Assembly: GCA_963922205.1 (NCBI GenBank)
Contig: CAWUHX010000218.1
Location: 558,001-622,000 of the forward strand
Length of the DNA stretch: 64,000 nucleotides
DNA from: Romanomermis culicivorax
Taxonomy: Eukaryota; Nematoda; Enoplea; Mermithida; Mermithidae
Direction of reading: 5' to 3'
A model generated the notes under the pieces. The model had not been told where the DNA came from. It ran no database searches and saw only the letters and a program-made list of their open reading frames with translations. How positions within the stretch are numbered: position 1 is the first letter of the stretch; each line of letters starts with the position of its first letter. The translations under genes and the position numbers were made by a program. Below, piece by piece: positions 34,373-45,299 of the stretch.

Positions 34373-34539
34373 GGCGCGCAAAGCGCCGAGAAAATTTAGC
34401 CTTTTCAGCCTCTAAAATGTGTGAAAATCAGGACAATTTAATGTCCGACCACCCAAAAAGTTTGTGCCAGGCACAAACGGAAATTTTTTTACAAGTCGGT
34501 TCCCTTTCCAAATATGGTCCAAACTGGCATTTTCGGACC

Positions 34540-35813
34540 AGTGTTTCTTTTTGCTCAAAACTTTTTGCTCCATTTGAGGAAAAATCCCAAAAAAATTTTC
34601 CTCTTTAGGAAAAATCAATTTTTTTAGTTTCCTTGCTAAAAAATCGCCCAAAATCATTTCTGATGTGTTTTTTGAAAGTTTCTCACTAACTTGCATCTTA
34701 TTCCGCCAAAAAACCGACTTTTTTTGCAAAAAGACTCGAGCTATGACCTGCTTGTAGATAAAAGTGAGTTTACATGAGCAAGAGAATAATTCAACAGCAT
34801 AACCTTTATATATTATATTTCTTTGACGACATAAAACAACCTAATTTTGACATAACATAAATACAAAAAGACATAGCAAAAATAAGACATAAAATCGAAC
34901 AGTAAACTTTGATAAAAAGACAACAATTAAAAATAGAATTTTAAAACTGATTCTGAACAGCTGACAATCTGACATGAAGGAATGAACTTGACCACAGGGC
35001 TTTTTTCTGCAAAGACCAGGTTCCAGTGTGCAACTTGGGGAAACATTTTGGTTGCACAAATAAATTTTTGGTTGTTCACTTTAAAATCAATAAATTAGCT
35101 TAACTTTATCGAAAAAAACATCAAGAGCTAGCTTTCTTCTATTTCATTTGGTTTGATTCGGTTTCAGGCTTTTAAAACCAAATTTTTTGAGCTTTGAAGA
35201 GAAAATGAAGATTGGAACGAGTAACTTGTTCGGCGCCAAGTGCCAAAAATTTTTCTGGCATATTGATATTCTAGAACGCTGGAAAATGAACCTTTTCAAC
35301 TTTTATTTCATAGACAGAAGGTTCAATTTTTCAGTGAATTCGATGAATATTCAGTCGGGCAGCTCACAACAATAACTAGGAAAGCAACTAAGAACTTTGA
35401 TTCTTCAACCAGCAAGAATTCCCACTTGGATTCGAAAAGTTGCTTTTAATGATCGCAAAATGACTTTGGGAAAATAACCGAGAAAAATCTTGCTTTTCGT
35501 CAAATTCTCAAAAAAATGACACAAGATCAAACATTTAATCCATAATATCTTGATAATTAAAAGCTATAAGTATTAGCTAGAATGAAATTTTCTAACCGCG
35601 CATTGGAATAATGTAAAAAAATTATTAACTACTTAAAATTCGGCGCGAAGCGCTGGAAAATTCCGACAATTTTCAGTTTTAAAACGCGTAAAATCCATCT
35701 CCAGACAGGAAACCATCAAAAAATTTTCCTCAAAGTGGTGTCTGAGCACAAAAAAATTTTCCTCAATTTCAAAAAAAGTTCCTCAAAAATGGTCGACTGA
35801 GAAAAAAACTTCG
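34540..35813. mobile_element. CAGTGTTTCTTTTTGCTC hAT-like element (1274 bp)
   Basis: Starts CAGTGTTTCTTTTTGCTC and ends GAGAAAAAAACTTCG, imperfect inverted ends. Perfect duplication TTTCGGAC at 34532-34539 and 35814-35821. The left 550 bp match 4100-4610 in direct orientation. Confidence 0.87.
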
Positions 35814-36264
35814 TTTCGGACTCCTTAAGATGCCATCTATCGAGATCAGTTCGAAAATCCAGGGGCTCATGGCATTCAGGAACTCATTTGCATAAAATCT
35901 GCACACATGTCACATAGTTCTTATCATTACAGAAAAATCCCAACTGCTTCAAGAATCGAACCTGGTCCACCAGCCTATGATACCCGTATCCAAAATTTTC
36001 AAAAAGGGGGGGGGGGGAATTTCCCAAATTTTTTTAGAATTTACTGAATAAGAAGAAAATCAAAATTATTTAAAGAAGACTTATTTTCAGTTAGTTTATA
36101 TGTGCCTGGATTAGAGGCTAAATTCTATGTTCGACGAAAAGTTTGTAAATATAATAATTTAATTTCGGAATTGTGATGTATGTTATTGCTAAAACTTTTT
36201 TTCTAAAAAAAATTTTTTTTGGGGGGGGGGGGAATTTCACTCACGGTTTCACTAGAAAGTATAA

Positions 36265-38145
36265 ATACTGTATTCCTTGAAGACCCTTGATACTTTTTAA
36301 CTAACAACTTCATTTGGAAGAGCCTCAACAGCCCTGCGCCCTATGGGCGCAGCTGCTATACCATAAGCCTAAGCCTAAGGAAAATTTTAAAGGAAAAATA
36401 AATGTCTACTCACTAGTCACAGAAAGCCATGCTCAAAATTAACAAACAACTCATATACAATAGTTAGGCTGAAGGCCGGAACCGACTTTTAAAATTTAGC
36501 CCACAAACGCCCAAAAAGCTTTGTACCATTAAAAATTTTTTGTGCCAATTTGAAAATCTCTGGTTTTTTGTTTTTTTTCCAAAATCATTGGGAAATTGTT
36601 TTTTCGCATTATTCGATCTTCTAGGCATGTATTGGTGTCTATCTAAATCAACAAAACAATTAATTTAGTTGAATTGATTTCACTACAAAGTAGGAAAAAG
36701 TCGTATTTTTATGATACATTTCATACTCAAAAGATGTAATATAAATCAATCGATCGATATCCTTTGTATCCATCTTGCAACCACACATTTAGTACATGAG
36801 TCAACTTTGCTATAATTTGCTCACAAAAAAGTAGACGCTAAATTTTTCGTGGAGTATACTCCGACCATACGGGTTGACATCCATTGATCCATATCATCGT
36901 CAAAATGTTATAGAACATGATTGAGCTTAATATCCTGAATTTATTGTTACGGTAAGCTTTTTAATTTTCTGAGCTCGAAATTTCAAAATATAAATGAGAC
37001 AACAATAATAAAATTCTATACAGATCAGTTAAGCATACTGTAGTTTAACAGAGAGAGGAGCTTTTGAGTGGTTCATTTTTATGGGACTTGACGTCGCTAC
37101 TAAGAAGAAAAAATCGTACAAAAATATGTATCTATCATGCAAGCGAGAATTGTATATATAATAACACCCATTTGCTGTAGTTATAGCTCGCAGACAGGTT
37201 TGAAAAGCAAAAATTTGGAAACATCTGAAATGTCTATGTGTGACCTTCAACTGCAGTTTGTAATATTAATAACATATATATGTAATAATCTATCAATTTA
37301 AAACCCTCTTATCGGAAACGGTATACTTAAAAATTGTGTCATTTCAACTTCTCTGTGCATACATGTATATATATGTGATGCATTGATACAATTCCGTAGT
37401 TGATTTCTTTTGAGTTTGGATTACGTACATTGTGTATTGTATATTTCTCTTTATTTGTAATTTTTTTCTTTTTCTTGAATTTGCGCCTTACATATCGCAT
37501 ACTCTGCTCCATTTTTACTTTTCTTATGTTCTTCACTCATCGTTCCTTTCTTGTGTGCCCGCTATTACTGTATTTCTATTGCTAAATAGGGATTTCTTAT
37601 AGCATAAAATAATGACACTTTCGATAAGATTAATCCTTCGGGTAAATTACGGATGACGGTGGCCACGCCGAAATATCTCTGACGCCGGTTTTTGGGGGGT
37701 TTTCATGATGAAGGGAAGAAAGAACAAGCGAAATTATGCATGGGAAAAGCGCCAAAGCAAGGTTATGGGGAAAAATTTGCATAATTATTATGCAGTGTGA
37801 CGCCGCCGTAGGGGTGGCTACTGCCATGACTAGCGAGTAGACATTAATTTTTCCTTTAAAATTTTCCTTAGGCTTAGGTTTAGGGTACAGCAGCTGCGCC
37901 CGTAGGGCACAGCGCTGTTGAGGCTCTTCCAAATGAAGTTGTTTAGATAAAATAGTACCAAGGGTCTTAAAGGAATTCTCTCTAATTTTAAGACTACATA
38001 ATAATTATGCAAATTTTTTCCCATAACTCCGCTTTGGCGCTTCTCCCATGCCTAATTTCACTTGTTCTTTCCTCCCTTCATCATGAAAACCCCCAAAAAC
38101 CGGCGTCAGAGACATTTCGGCGTAGCCACTGTCATCTGTAAAAAC
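36265..38145. repeat. Foldback block with two nested sets of inverted repeats
   Basis: Arm pair 1: about 36270-36420 against 37828-37985 (GAAGAGCCTCAACAG, GCGCCC..GGGCGC, AAAATTTTCCTTAGGC shared in inverse). Arm pair 2: about 37640-37797 against 37997-38143 (CGGTTTTTGGGGG, TTTTCATGATGAAGGGA, AAATTTGCATAATTATTATG). The right arm of pair 1 is the spacer of pair 2. No coding sequence recognised. Confidence 0.82.
36421..37630. other. AT-rich region without recognised features
   Basis: Lies between the outer arms of the foldback block. Short frames only, no domain or terminal repeats recognised. Confidence 0.6.
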
Positions 38146-38996
38146 TCCAATACTTCTAACTGCCATTTTAAGGCTCCCTAACTAGTCTTAGATAATACAG
38201 GGAGCTTCCAGCAGTTTTTTACATAGTTATTTTGATGTACCAAACATTCTAAAGAATTAGACCAGAAAAAACCATAGAAAAACCAAAAAAATTATTACCA
38301 AAAAGTCGAAATTTCAAAAGTTTGGTTTTTTCCAACCCTGCAAACAACATACTCTTTTTTGCCAATTTTTTTAATTCTTTCCAAACTGGGGGGTCGGGTA
38401 TATGGTTGGCCAAGTTGGGGGGTACCCCCCAATTACAGGTATGATATGGATTAGTCAAATTACACTTTTCTGATGCAAAATTCTATTCTGCATTCGCTTT
38501 AGTTTTGGGTTGTTCTTGAGATATCCGTCGACGACTGGCAATAACCCGGATTACGTTTGAACTTACGTGTCTAGTCGAGTCAAATAAATCTTTTTATTCG
38601 GTCTCCAAAACTCAAAAAATTTGGTTTTAAATGGCTGAAACCGACGCAACAACAAGAAAACTAGTTTGCGGTGGTTTATCCGATAAATCTAAGCAAATTT
38701 ATCGATTTTAGAGTGAGCAACCAGAAATTTATCTGGGCAACCAAAATCTTTCCCCATGTTTCACCATACATGTAACGGAAGCCCCGAGGTCTGGGGGGGG
38801 GAGGTTGGGCCACTTTTTTGAGGCCGGTGGTCAGTAATTCCCAATATTTTGGGGGGAGGGGTCTCTGAAGGAAAATAAATTTGATTTTTTTCACGAAAAA
38901 AGTCCGAAAAACAGTTCAAAAAATAGTAATTTTTGTCTAAAGAATGATATAAAATTTATTTATAGCGCGAAGCGCCGAGAAAATGAACGTTTTTGA

Positions 38997-39228
38997 TTAT
39001 ACCTGTAAGACCTCCGACCAGTTGGGGGGCGGGGGGGGGGGTAAATCCGGAATTTTTGGGAGGGGGGGGGGGTAGAAAAAAGTCGAAATTTTTCCCGAAA
39101 AAGGCCAAAAAACATACACTTTTTTGCAATTTTTTTAATTTTTTCCAAACTGGGGGGGGGGGGGGGGGGTTGGACGATTCTGGGTACAGGGTTGGCCAAG
39201 TTGGGGGGGTCCCCCCAAGTACAGGTAT
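38997..39228. mobile_element. Poly-G MITE (232 bp) with perfect duplication
   Basis: ATACCTGTAAGACC ... AAGTACAGGTAT. Perfect duplication GTTTTTGA at 38989-38996 and 39229-39236. It contains G tracts of up to 18 bases. Confidence 0.9.
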
Positions 39229-39605
39229 GTTTTTGACCATTTTTTGTTCAAAAATTGACATTTTGCATCAAAAAATTGACATTTTATCGACCAAAAGTAT
39301 GGGGGTCCCTTGGGCTACCCTACGGCTAGCCATAGGATTGGAAAATCCTGGGGGGCGGTCACACCTGTACTTGGGGGGTTTTGGGGGACCCCCATACCTG
39401 TACTTGGGGGGGGGGGTTGGGTGGACCCCCATACCTGTACTTGGGAGGGATTGGTGGGGACCCCCCTCAACTTGGCCAACCCTGTACCCAAAATCATCCA
39501 CGCTCCCAACCCCACCAGTTTGGAAAAAATTAAAAAAATTTGCAAAAAAGTGTATGTTTTTTGGCCTTTTTTGGCAAAAATTTCGACTTTTTTCTACCCC
39601 CCCCC

Positions 39606-40584
39606 CACTGTTTTGTTTTGCACGAACTTTTTTCCACAAATGTGGAAAGGGGTCAAATTTTTTTTCCACATGTGGAAAAAAATTTTTTTCGTCTTAAAAT
39701 CCTCGTTTTTTGGCTTAAAAATGCTCACAGACGCTTTATCGCACTGTGTTTGAGCTTTTTCAAGCCTTCCGGTGTTTTTAGAGAAGTTAATTCATTAAAA
39801 TTGGAGACAAAATTGAAATGTTCGACCTAAAAGCCTAATCTTAATCTAATCTACAAGCATTGTTGAACGAATTTTCTAGCAAACTATCCAAGAGCATAAT
39901 TGACTTGAATTACACAAGACATTAATGGTCAAGTCCTCTATGATGACAAGCGAAAGCCCAAAAAAGATGGTAATCTTTCCGGCGCCAAGCGCCGAAAATT
40001 TTTTCGGGTATATTGACATTCTGGGATGCTGGAAAATTAATTTTCCGAACATTTATTTCAAGAATTAGATTCCAATTTTGTGTTCAAGAGTCGTAATTTC
40101 TAGAATCTTACTTGAAAAATTTTAAAATCTGTAATTTATTTGTAAACTCTCATGAACTTGGTCGAAAATATATGAGTAAGAAGAGTATAAATTTCCGAAT
40201 GGTATTTCCATGAAGCTTTTGAATTGATTTTACGTTAGCAAAGAAATAATCGCATCATAAAGCATAGAGACTTGACGTATTGATCTTTCTCAAAAGGAAA
40301 AAATGCGAATATGAGATGCTACGTTTAAGATGATGAAAACTCTTATAGATTAAGTGATAAATGAAGGTAGATATGATAAAAGCCGCGTCTGAGCTACTTA
40401 ATGAATAATGATTATTATTAAAGCTCCGGAAAATTTTGAGATTTCGACCTCCTAAAATGCACCAATATCTTTTTAATATGAAAACCCCAAACTTTTCTTC
40501 CACATTTGTGGAAAGACCTTAAAAATTTTTTCCACACTCCAGATTTTTTTACCACATTATAGTGCAAATGTGGAAAAAAACAGT
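39606..40584. mobile_element. TTCCAC hAT-like element in a poly-C tract (about 980 bp)
   Basis: CACTGTTTTGTTTTGCAC ... GTGGAAAAAAACAGT. It is inserted in a run of C within a MITE, so the duplication (C8) is not informative. It is close to 7529-8730 without that copy's nested MITE. Confidence 0.83.
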
Positions 40585-40606
40585 CCCCCCCCCAACTGGT
40601 CGGAGG

Positions 40607-42156
40607 CATACCTGTACTTGGGGCGGGGGGTTGGGGGGGACCCCCCAACTCGGCCAACCCTGTACCCAAAATCATTTCCCCCCCCCAACCCCCCCCAGTT
40701 TGGAAAAAATAAAAAAAATTTTCAAAAAAGTGTATGTTTTTTGGCCTTTTTTGGGAAAAATTTCGACTTTTTCCTACCCCCCCCCCCAAAATTTCAGATT
40801 TACCCAGTGTTTTTTTTGTGCCAAAACATGGTTTTTGGCACAAAAAAATTTGGAATGGCACAAAAAATTTTGAGCGTTTGTGCCAATTGGCACAAAATTT
40901 TTGGCTGATCAAACATTGAATTTCCTTGATTTTTAGACGTTTCAAGGACTGAAAATGCAAAAATTTTTCGGCGCTCCGCGCCGACACGTCGATTCAGATG
41001 ACAGTTGAATAGTTCGTATTCCGGAACAGATAGCTCTAACAATACTACATATAGCAAAAGAACAAAGTTAGATTTAGAATCAGCATTCTTTTTTCGACCA
41101 GAAAATCTAAGTTTCGTGTGGTACAGTTCAGTAGAACGAAAAATAATTCACGCCAAATGAGAAAACCCGCCCTGAAAAGTTTCGTAACTATCATAGACTA
41201 ATTTGAAATTTTCGGCTACAGTAAACCATGATACCGAAATGAAAAAACGCAAGTGATATTCAAATATCGCAACGCTATGTTGAAGAAAATAGATAATTAT
41301 GCAAAATTCACTATCGTGCGCTGAAATGGGTTGCTTCTTCGTTGAGATATATGTAATTGTTCGAAATACTTTTTATTTCGTTATTACTGTAGCAACGCTG
41401 TAGCGAATTTTAATTTTTCCGCTGATGAACTTACGTGCCGAATCAATGAATGCCATAATATTTCCTACTCGTAATATTTGACCCGAACGCGAACGATTTC
41501 TCCTCGAACAGTGTTGTGTACCAGTATTGTTGCAACAAACTTCATACGCTGTCAATGACTGATGAACGAAAAGAAATTCTGAATTATTCTCTGTTTATTC
41601 AGTCAGATTCGGATTTAAAACTGAAATTCTTACTTTCTGTGTTTGATTAATTCAAACAAAAAATCGATATAATTGGTGCAATGTTCGGACCGAAAATCCA
41701 CAAAATTTTACACGTTATTTCCTCTAGTATTTACATTGTTAATAAATATATAGATATTCGTAGTCAAAAATTGAATCAATTTGATCATCAATTCTAGAGC
41801 CCTAATTTTCTCGGCATTTCATTTGTTTTTGAGTTGCCGCGAACTATTTTCTTGCACAGTTTTTTCTTATCTCACTGACATGATTAGCTGAAAAATAGGT
41901 AAAGCTGGGCAGGGCACGATTTTTACAAAAAATTAATGCGGTTAAACTTAGCCTTAATTTATATTTTTATCAAACTTTTGGCCAAAAATCTTTCCACAGT
42001 TTTCAGTATATGTTTCTAGTGGAAAAATATTTTTTGTGCCATTGGCACAAATTTTTTTGGCCTCTTGTGCCAATTGGCTCAAATGTCCGTGCACAAAAAA
42101 AAACGCTGGATTTACCCCCCCCCCCCCCCCAACTGGTCGGAGGTCTTACAGGTATG
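40607..42156. mobile_element. Poly-G MITE split by hAT-like element 40805-42108
   Basis: CATACCTGTACTTGGGG (40607) to GATTTACC (40804), then GATTTACCCC (42109) to TTACAGGTATG (42156). Its own duplication GTCGGAGG is at 40599-40606 and, after removing the later MITE, at 42157-42159 joined to 42404-42408. Confidence 0.87.
40805..42108. mobile_element. CAGTGTTTTTTTTGTGCC hAT-like element (1304 bp)
   Basis: Starts CAGTGTTTTTTTTGTGCC; ends GCACAAAAAAAAACGCTG. TTGTGCCAATTGGCACAA palindromes lie near both ends. Perfect duplication GATTTACC at 40797-40804 and 42109-42116. A related right half is at about 3560-3930. Confidence 0.93.
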
Positions 42157-42159
42157 GTC

Positions 42160-42395
42160 CATACCTGTACTTGGGGGGGGGGACCCCCCCCCCCAACTCG
42201 GCCAACCCTATACCCAAAATCATTTTCCCCCCCCCCAACCCCCCCCCCAGTTGGGAAAAAATTAAAAAAATTTGCCAAAAAGTGTATGTTTTTTGGCCTT
42301 TTTTGGGAAAAATTTCGACTTTTTCCTACCCCCCCCCCCCAAAATTTCGGATTTACCCCCCCCCCCCCCAACTGGTCGGAGGTCTTACAGGTATG
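42160..42395. mobile_element. Poly-G MITE (236 bp) inserted beside a MITE end
   Basis: CATACCTGTACTTGGG ... CTTACAGGTATG. Perfect duplication GTATGGTC at 42152-42159 and 42396-42403; the target is the terminus of the neighbouring MITE. Confidence 0.92.
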
Positions 42396-42894
42396 GTATG
42401 GTCGGAGGTCTTACAGGTATGGGGGCGGTCACCCAATGGCTAGCCATATGGTCGACGAGAGGGGGGTTCCCATAGCACTCCCCTCCCCCAATTACATGTA
42501 TGAGTTGCACATTGCAACTTGGCCTGTGCAAAAAAAAACCCTGGCCCCGAAAAGTCGCAGAAATTCATGAAATGTGACTGAAATACAGTGTACATCGATC
42601 ACGTTTATTTAAAGTGTTCCTAAATGTGTACTTGCATATCATATCATAAAACGCACTAATGCAGAAAACGTGTAACGTTACATAGTCAGCTAACAAACAT
42701 TTATATGATTGATTAAATAAAAAGACCCATAATTAAAAATTGATCTTTGGTCAAATGTATTTCAAAAAAAAGTTTCTCGAAAGTTCCGACCAAGTTTTTT
42801 GTGCACTGGAGCGCAGCTTTTGGAGCTCGTACACTAATTCTTTAGGACGTTTTGTGCACATTGCAGAAGACAATTTTTATAACATATGGGTTTT

Positions 42895-43310
42895 CAACAT
42901 ACATGCACAGCATAGAAATTCTGCTGGGGGTCAGCCAGAACAGAGGGTGGAACACAAAATTTATTTTCGTTCATGATAAGGAAAAGAAAGGTATTCTAAC
43001 GTCCGAACAGTATATTCTTACAACTATATTAGTCAGATATGTAGAATAATTATCTTATTATCTATTATCTTAGAATTATCTTAGAATGCACTTTTTAAAG
43101 TTATAATGTTTTTCTTTTGGGATCAAGTACGCCTTGTTTAGAAAAATTGTTAAACTACAGCACCATTTCAATTTTTATGACGACTTTCTCTTCTCTCTTG
43201 CTCATTTTTCTTCATCAATTTCTCAATTATTGCTGGGGGCGTCAAATCTGCTGGGGGTCAGCAAGAATCTGCTGGGGGTCACCACCCCCCCCCCTCCCTA
43301 CGTTCATGTA
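42895..43310. repeat. Dispersed repeat shared with 18598-18990
   Basis: Starts CACAGCATAGAAATTCTGCT and ends with three TCTGCTGGGGGTCA-like units and a C9 run. Confidence 0.75.
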
Positions 43311-43319
43311 TGGTTTTCA

Positions 43320-44330
43320 ATGTGGTTTGTATGCTGCTGTTTTAGCCGATTCTCTCACAACCTGAAATGTCTCACTTTCTTGTTTAGTATGATTTTCGAT
43401 ATTTAAATTTTATGATCTTCATTTCGATATTTGACCAAAATCAAGATTTGAGGAATCTAAATTTTTCGTTGCTAGTTTGATTTTTTGAGTCGTACATGCA
43501 CGCTTTCAATGCGATTTACATTCGGTTCGTCTATGCAAAATTGTTTAATTGACTGCAAATTAGACCGCTTAGGCCTATTCAGAAGTAAAGAATCTTGTGA
43601 TTTTTGTCAGCGACAGTCGGTGGGTGGTAGTCGGCGACTGCACTTCTGAATTGTGCTTTATTCAGGAAATAACTGCTGGCAGAATTCATTTTTCAGCATA
43701 TCAAAATCCATGGAAATTTTTGGCGCTGTGCACTGGAAGTATTTTTATCATCCTTTCTGTTTTGCCTGAATTTATTGAACATCATTCGCTTCAAGCTGAT
43801 TTCTCGCTGGTTAGCTGATTGAAAGCATATGTCATTGCTCAAGTCAGAACACCATTCTAGACTTGGAAGTTAAACCACAGCCCGGAATAAGTCTTGAGGG
43901 CATTCATCTACCAATGTCCTAGAATAAAAAACTCCAAAACATTTTTCCGGTACTTCGTACTGGAAAAGATGGATAATTTACATGCGGTCCATATTTTTTC
44001 ACTTTCACTGATCTCAGAGATGTCGCCAGTGGAATTTCTAGGAAATTCAGAATTTTTTGCCTCAGTTTTTGGTCCCAGCGAAATCGGTTATACTTTAAAG
44101 CTCCAGATGTTAGAATGGTTTCCAGTCTCATAGCCTCTCACTCAGACGTCACAAATAGGGATGCAGCATCACATGAATTCATGTTATGAAAGTGCTGATT
44201 TTTTTCTCACAGTGTACAGATTACTTGGAGGAGGAGGAATTTTTTGTTCAATATTCTCAACTTTGCATTACACAAGTTTAATTGATTCACCATTGAAGAT
44301 TTCATTTTGCAGTGTCCTACAGTAATTTAC
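43320..44330. other. Region without recognised genes
   Basis: Two plus-strand frames (43597-43818, 43894-44133) have no recognisable domain. The sequence is less repeat-like than its surroundings, so an unrecognised exon cannot be excluded. Confidence 0.5.
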
Positions 44331-44340
44331 ATACAAGCAG

Positions 44341-44620
44341 GAAAGTCAGAGAGTAATGTGTTCCATCCACATGGAACCATTTGGCAAAGTCTACATAGGA
44401 GAAACAGGTAGAACACTCAAGACTAAAGTCTCAGAACATGAAATGCAGTGAAGAATCTGAATGAAGAAAGAACTGGAGTGGCAAAACATTGTCTAAAGTG
44501 TGGATGTAGGCAAAGCTTTGATGACACCAGTATACTAATTCATGAAAGCAACACCTTCGAAAGGAAAATTGGTAAGACAAATGGAAATGGAAGTAGCAGG
44601 TTAGTAACATAGGAACGAAA
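44341..44620 (+). pseudogene. Penelope-like element GIY-YIG endonuclease remnant
   Basis: One frame reads GKVYIGETGRTLKTKVSEHE, the GIY-YIG core of Penelope-type elements (YIGxTxRxLxxRxxEH). After two stops near 44450 a second frame continues NLNEERTGVAKHCLKCGC, then SFDDTSILIHE, the downstream half of the same domain. Frameshift and stops make it dead. The reverse transcriptase part is not seen in the window. Confidence 0.7.
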
Positions 44621-44724
44621 AGCATTGAAACAGGCCACACATAGAATAGAACCTTCTTGAAGAAGTTCCTTAGAGGATGCAATGGCCCACCAGGTTAAAT
44701 AGAAAATCTAACTAATCTAACATT

Positions 44725-44796
44725 GTTCCCCATGACTAAGTGGTAACAGCTCTGCCTCACAGTCTCAAAGTTCAAGGGTCAAATCCCAGGGCAAGC
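44725..44796 (+). repeat. tRNA-like SINE head
   Basis: An A-box-like TGACTAAGTGGTAACAGC is followed 36 nt later by a B-box-like GGGTCAAATCCC, a spacing typical of a tRNA-derived RNA polymerase III promoter. The acceptor stem does not pair well, so this is a SINE-type derivative and not a functional tRNA. Confidence 0.45.
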
Positions 44797-45299
44797 AAAA
44801 AATTATTCTAATTGTCATAGCCTGAAGAAGGTAGTAGGTACACCACTGAAATGTCGCTTACCACTGTATTATTGTGTGTTATATTTTGTTGTTTTAATGA
44901 AAGTGTTTCACATTTTTATGTGATTGTAAGGCTAACAATAGCCGACAATGAATTCTTATTATAACCAATCGCAAGCAACATTTCGAAAATTGTTGTGTAG
45001 CTTTACACAGTAGATATTGTTGTATTTAAAAATAATTCGAGGCGTGGGGAGTTTTGGGTGGTAGGCAGGAGAGACAGCCAGGAATCGACCTTAATGCACA
45101 TGTTTCCAACACCCACGAAACTGCTAAACTTAAAGTACTTAAACACCACAATAATTTAACCCAAATTAGAAAACCTTCAGTTTCCTAATTTGAATTCCCA
45201 ATGCTTAGCTGAAAGGAAGAAACGCTTCTCCTATACAAATTTTACCTAATAAAATAAACAACTTAAGTAACCAATATGACAATTACGAAATGAGCGGGG

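Larger units (their letters stand above)
39362..42421. mobile_element. Outer poly-G MITE interrupted by a nest of later insertions
   Basis: The left end CACCTGTACTTGGGG is repeated in tandem three times (about 39362, 39392, 39431). The interior runs to a poly-C tract at 39605, resumes 40585-40606, and ends GTCTTACAGGTATG at 42421. Flanks share GGCGGTCA (39354-39361, 42424-42431). Insertions inside: 39606-40584, 40607-42156 (itself split by 40805-42108) and 42160-42395. Confidence 0.72.

Noticed and set aside
38956-42570. Many open frames with Pro-Pro or Gly-Gly runs and phrases such as KKLKKFAKK and FGKNFDFF
   Set aside because: They recur in every poly-G MITE copy and in all frames and strands. 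They are translations of G/C tracts and the A/T core, not proteins.
43597-44133. Two plus-strand frames as possible host exons
   Set aside because: No domain, no paired splice sites with matching phase; left as unrecognised.
44725-44796. Functional tRNA gene
   Set aside because: A- and B-box-like words are present but the acceptor stem does not pair; called a SINE-type derivative instead.
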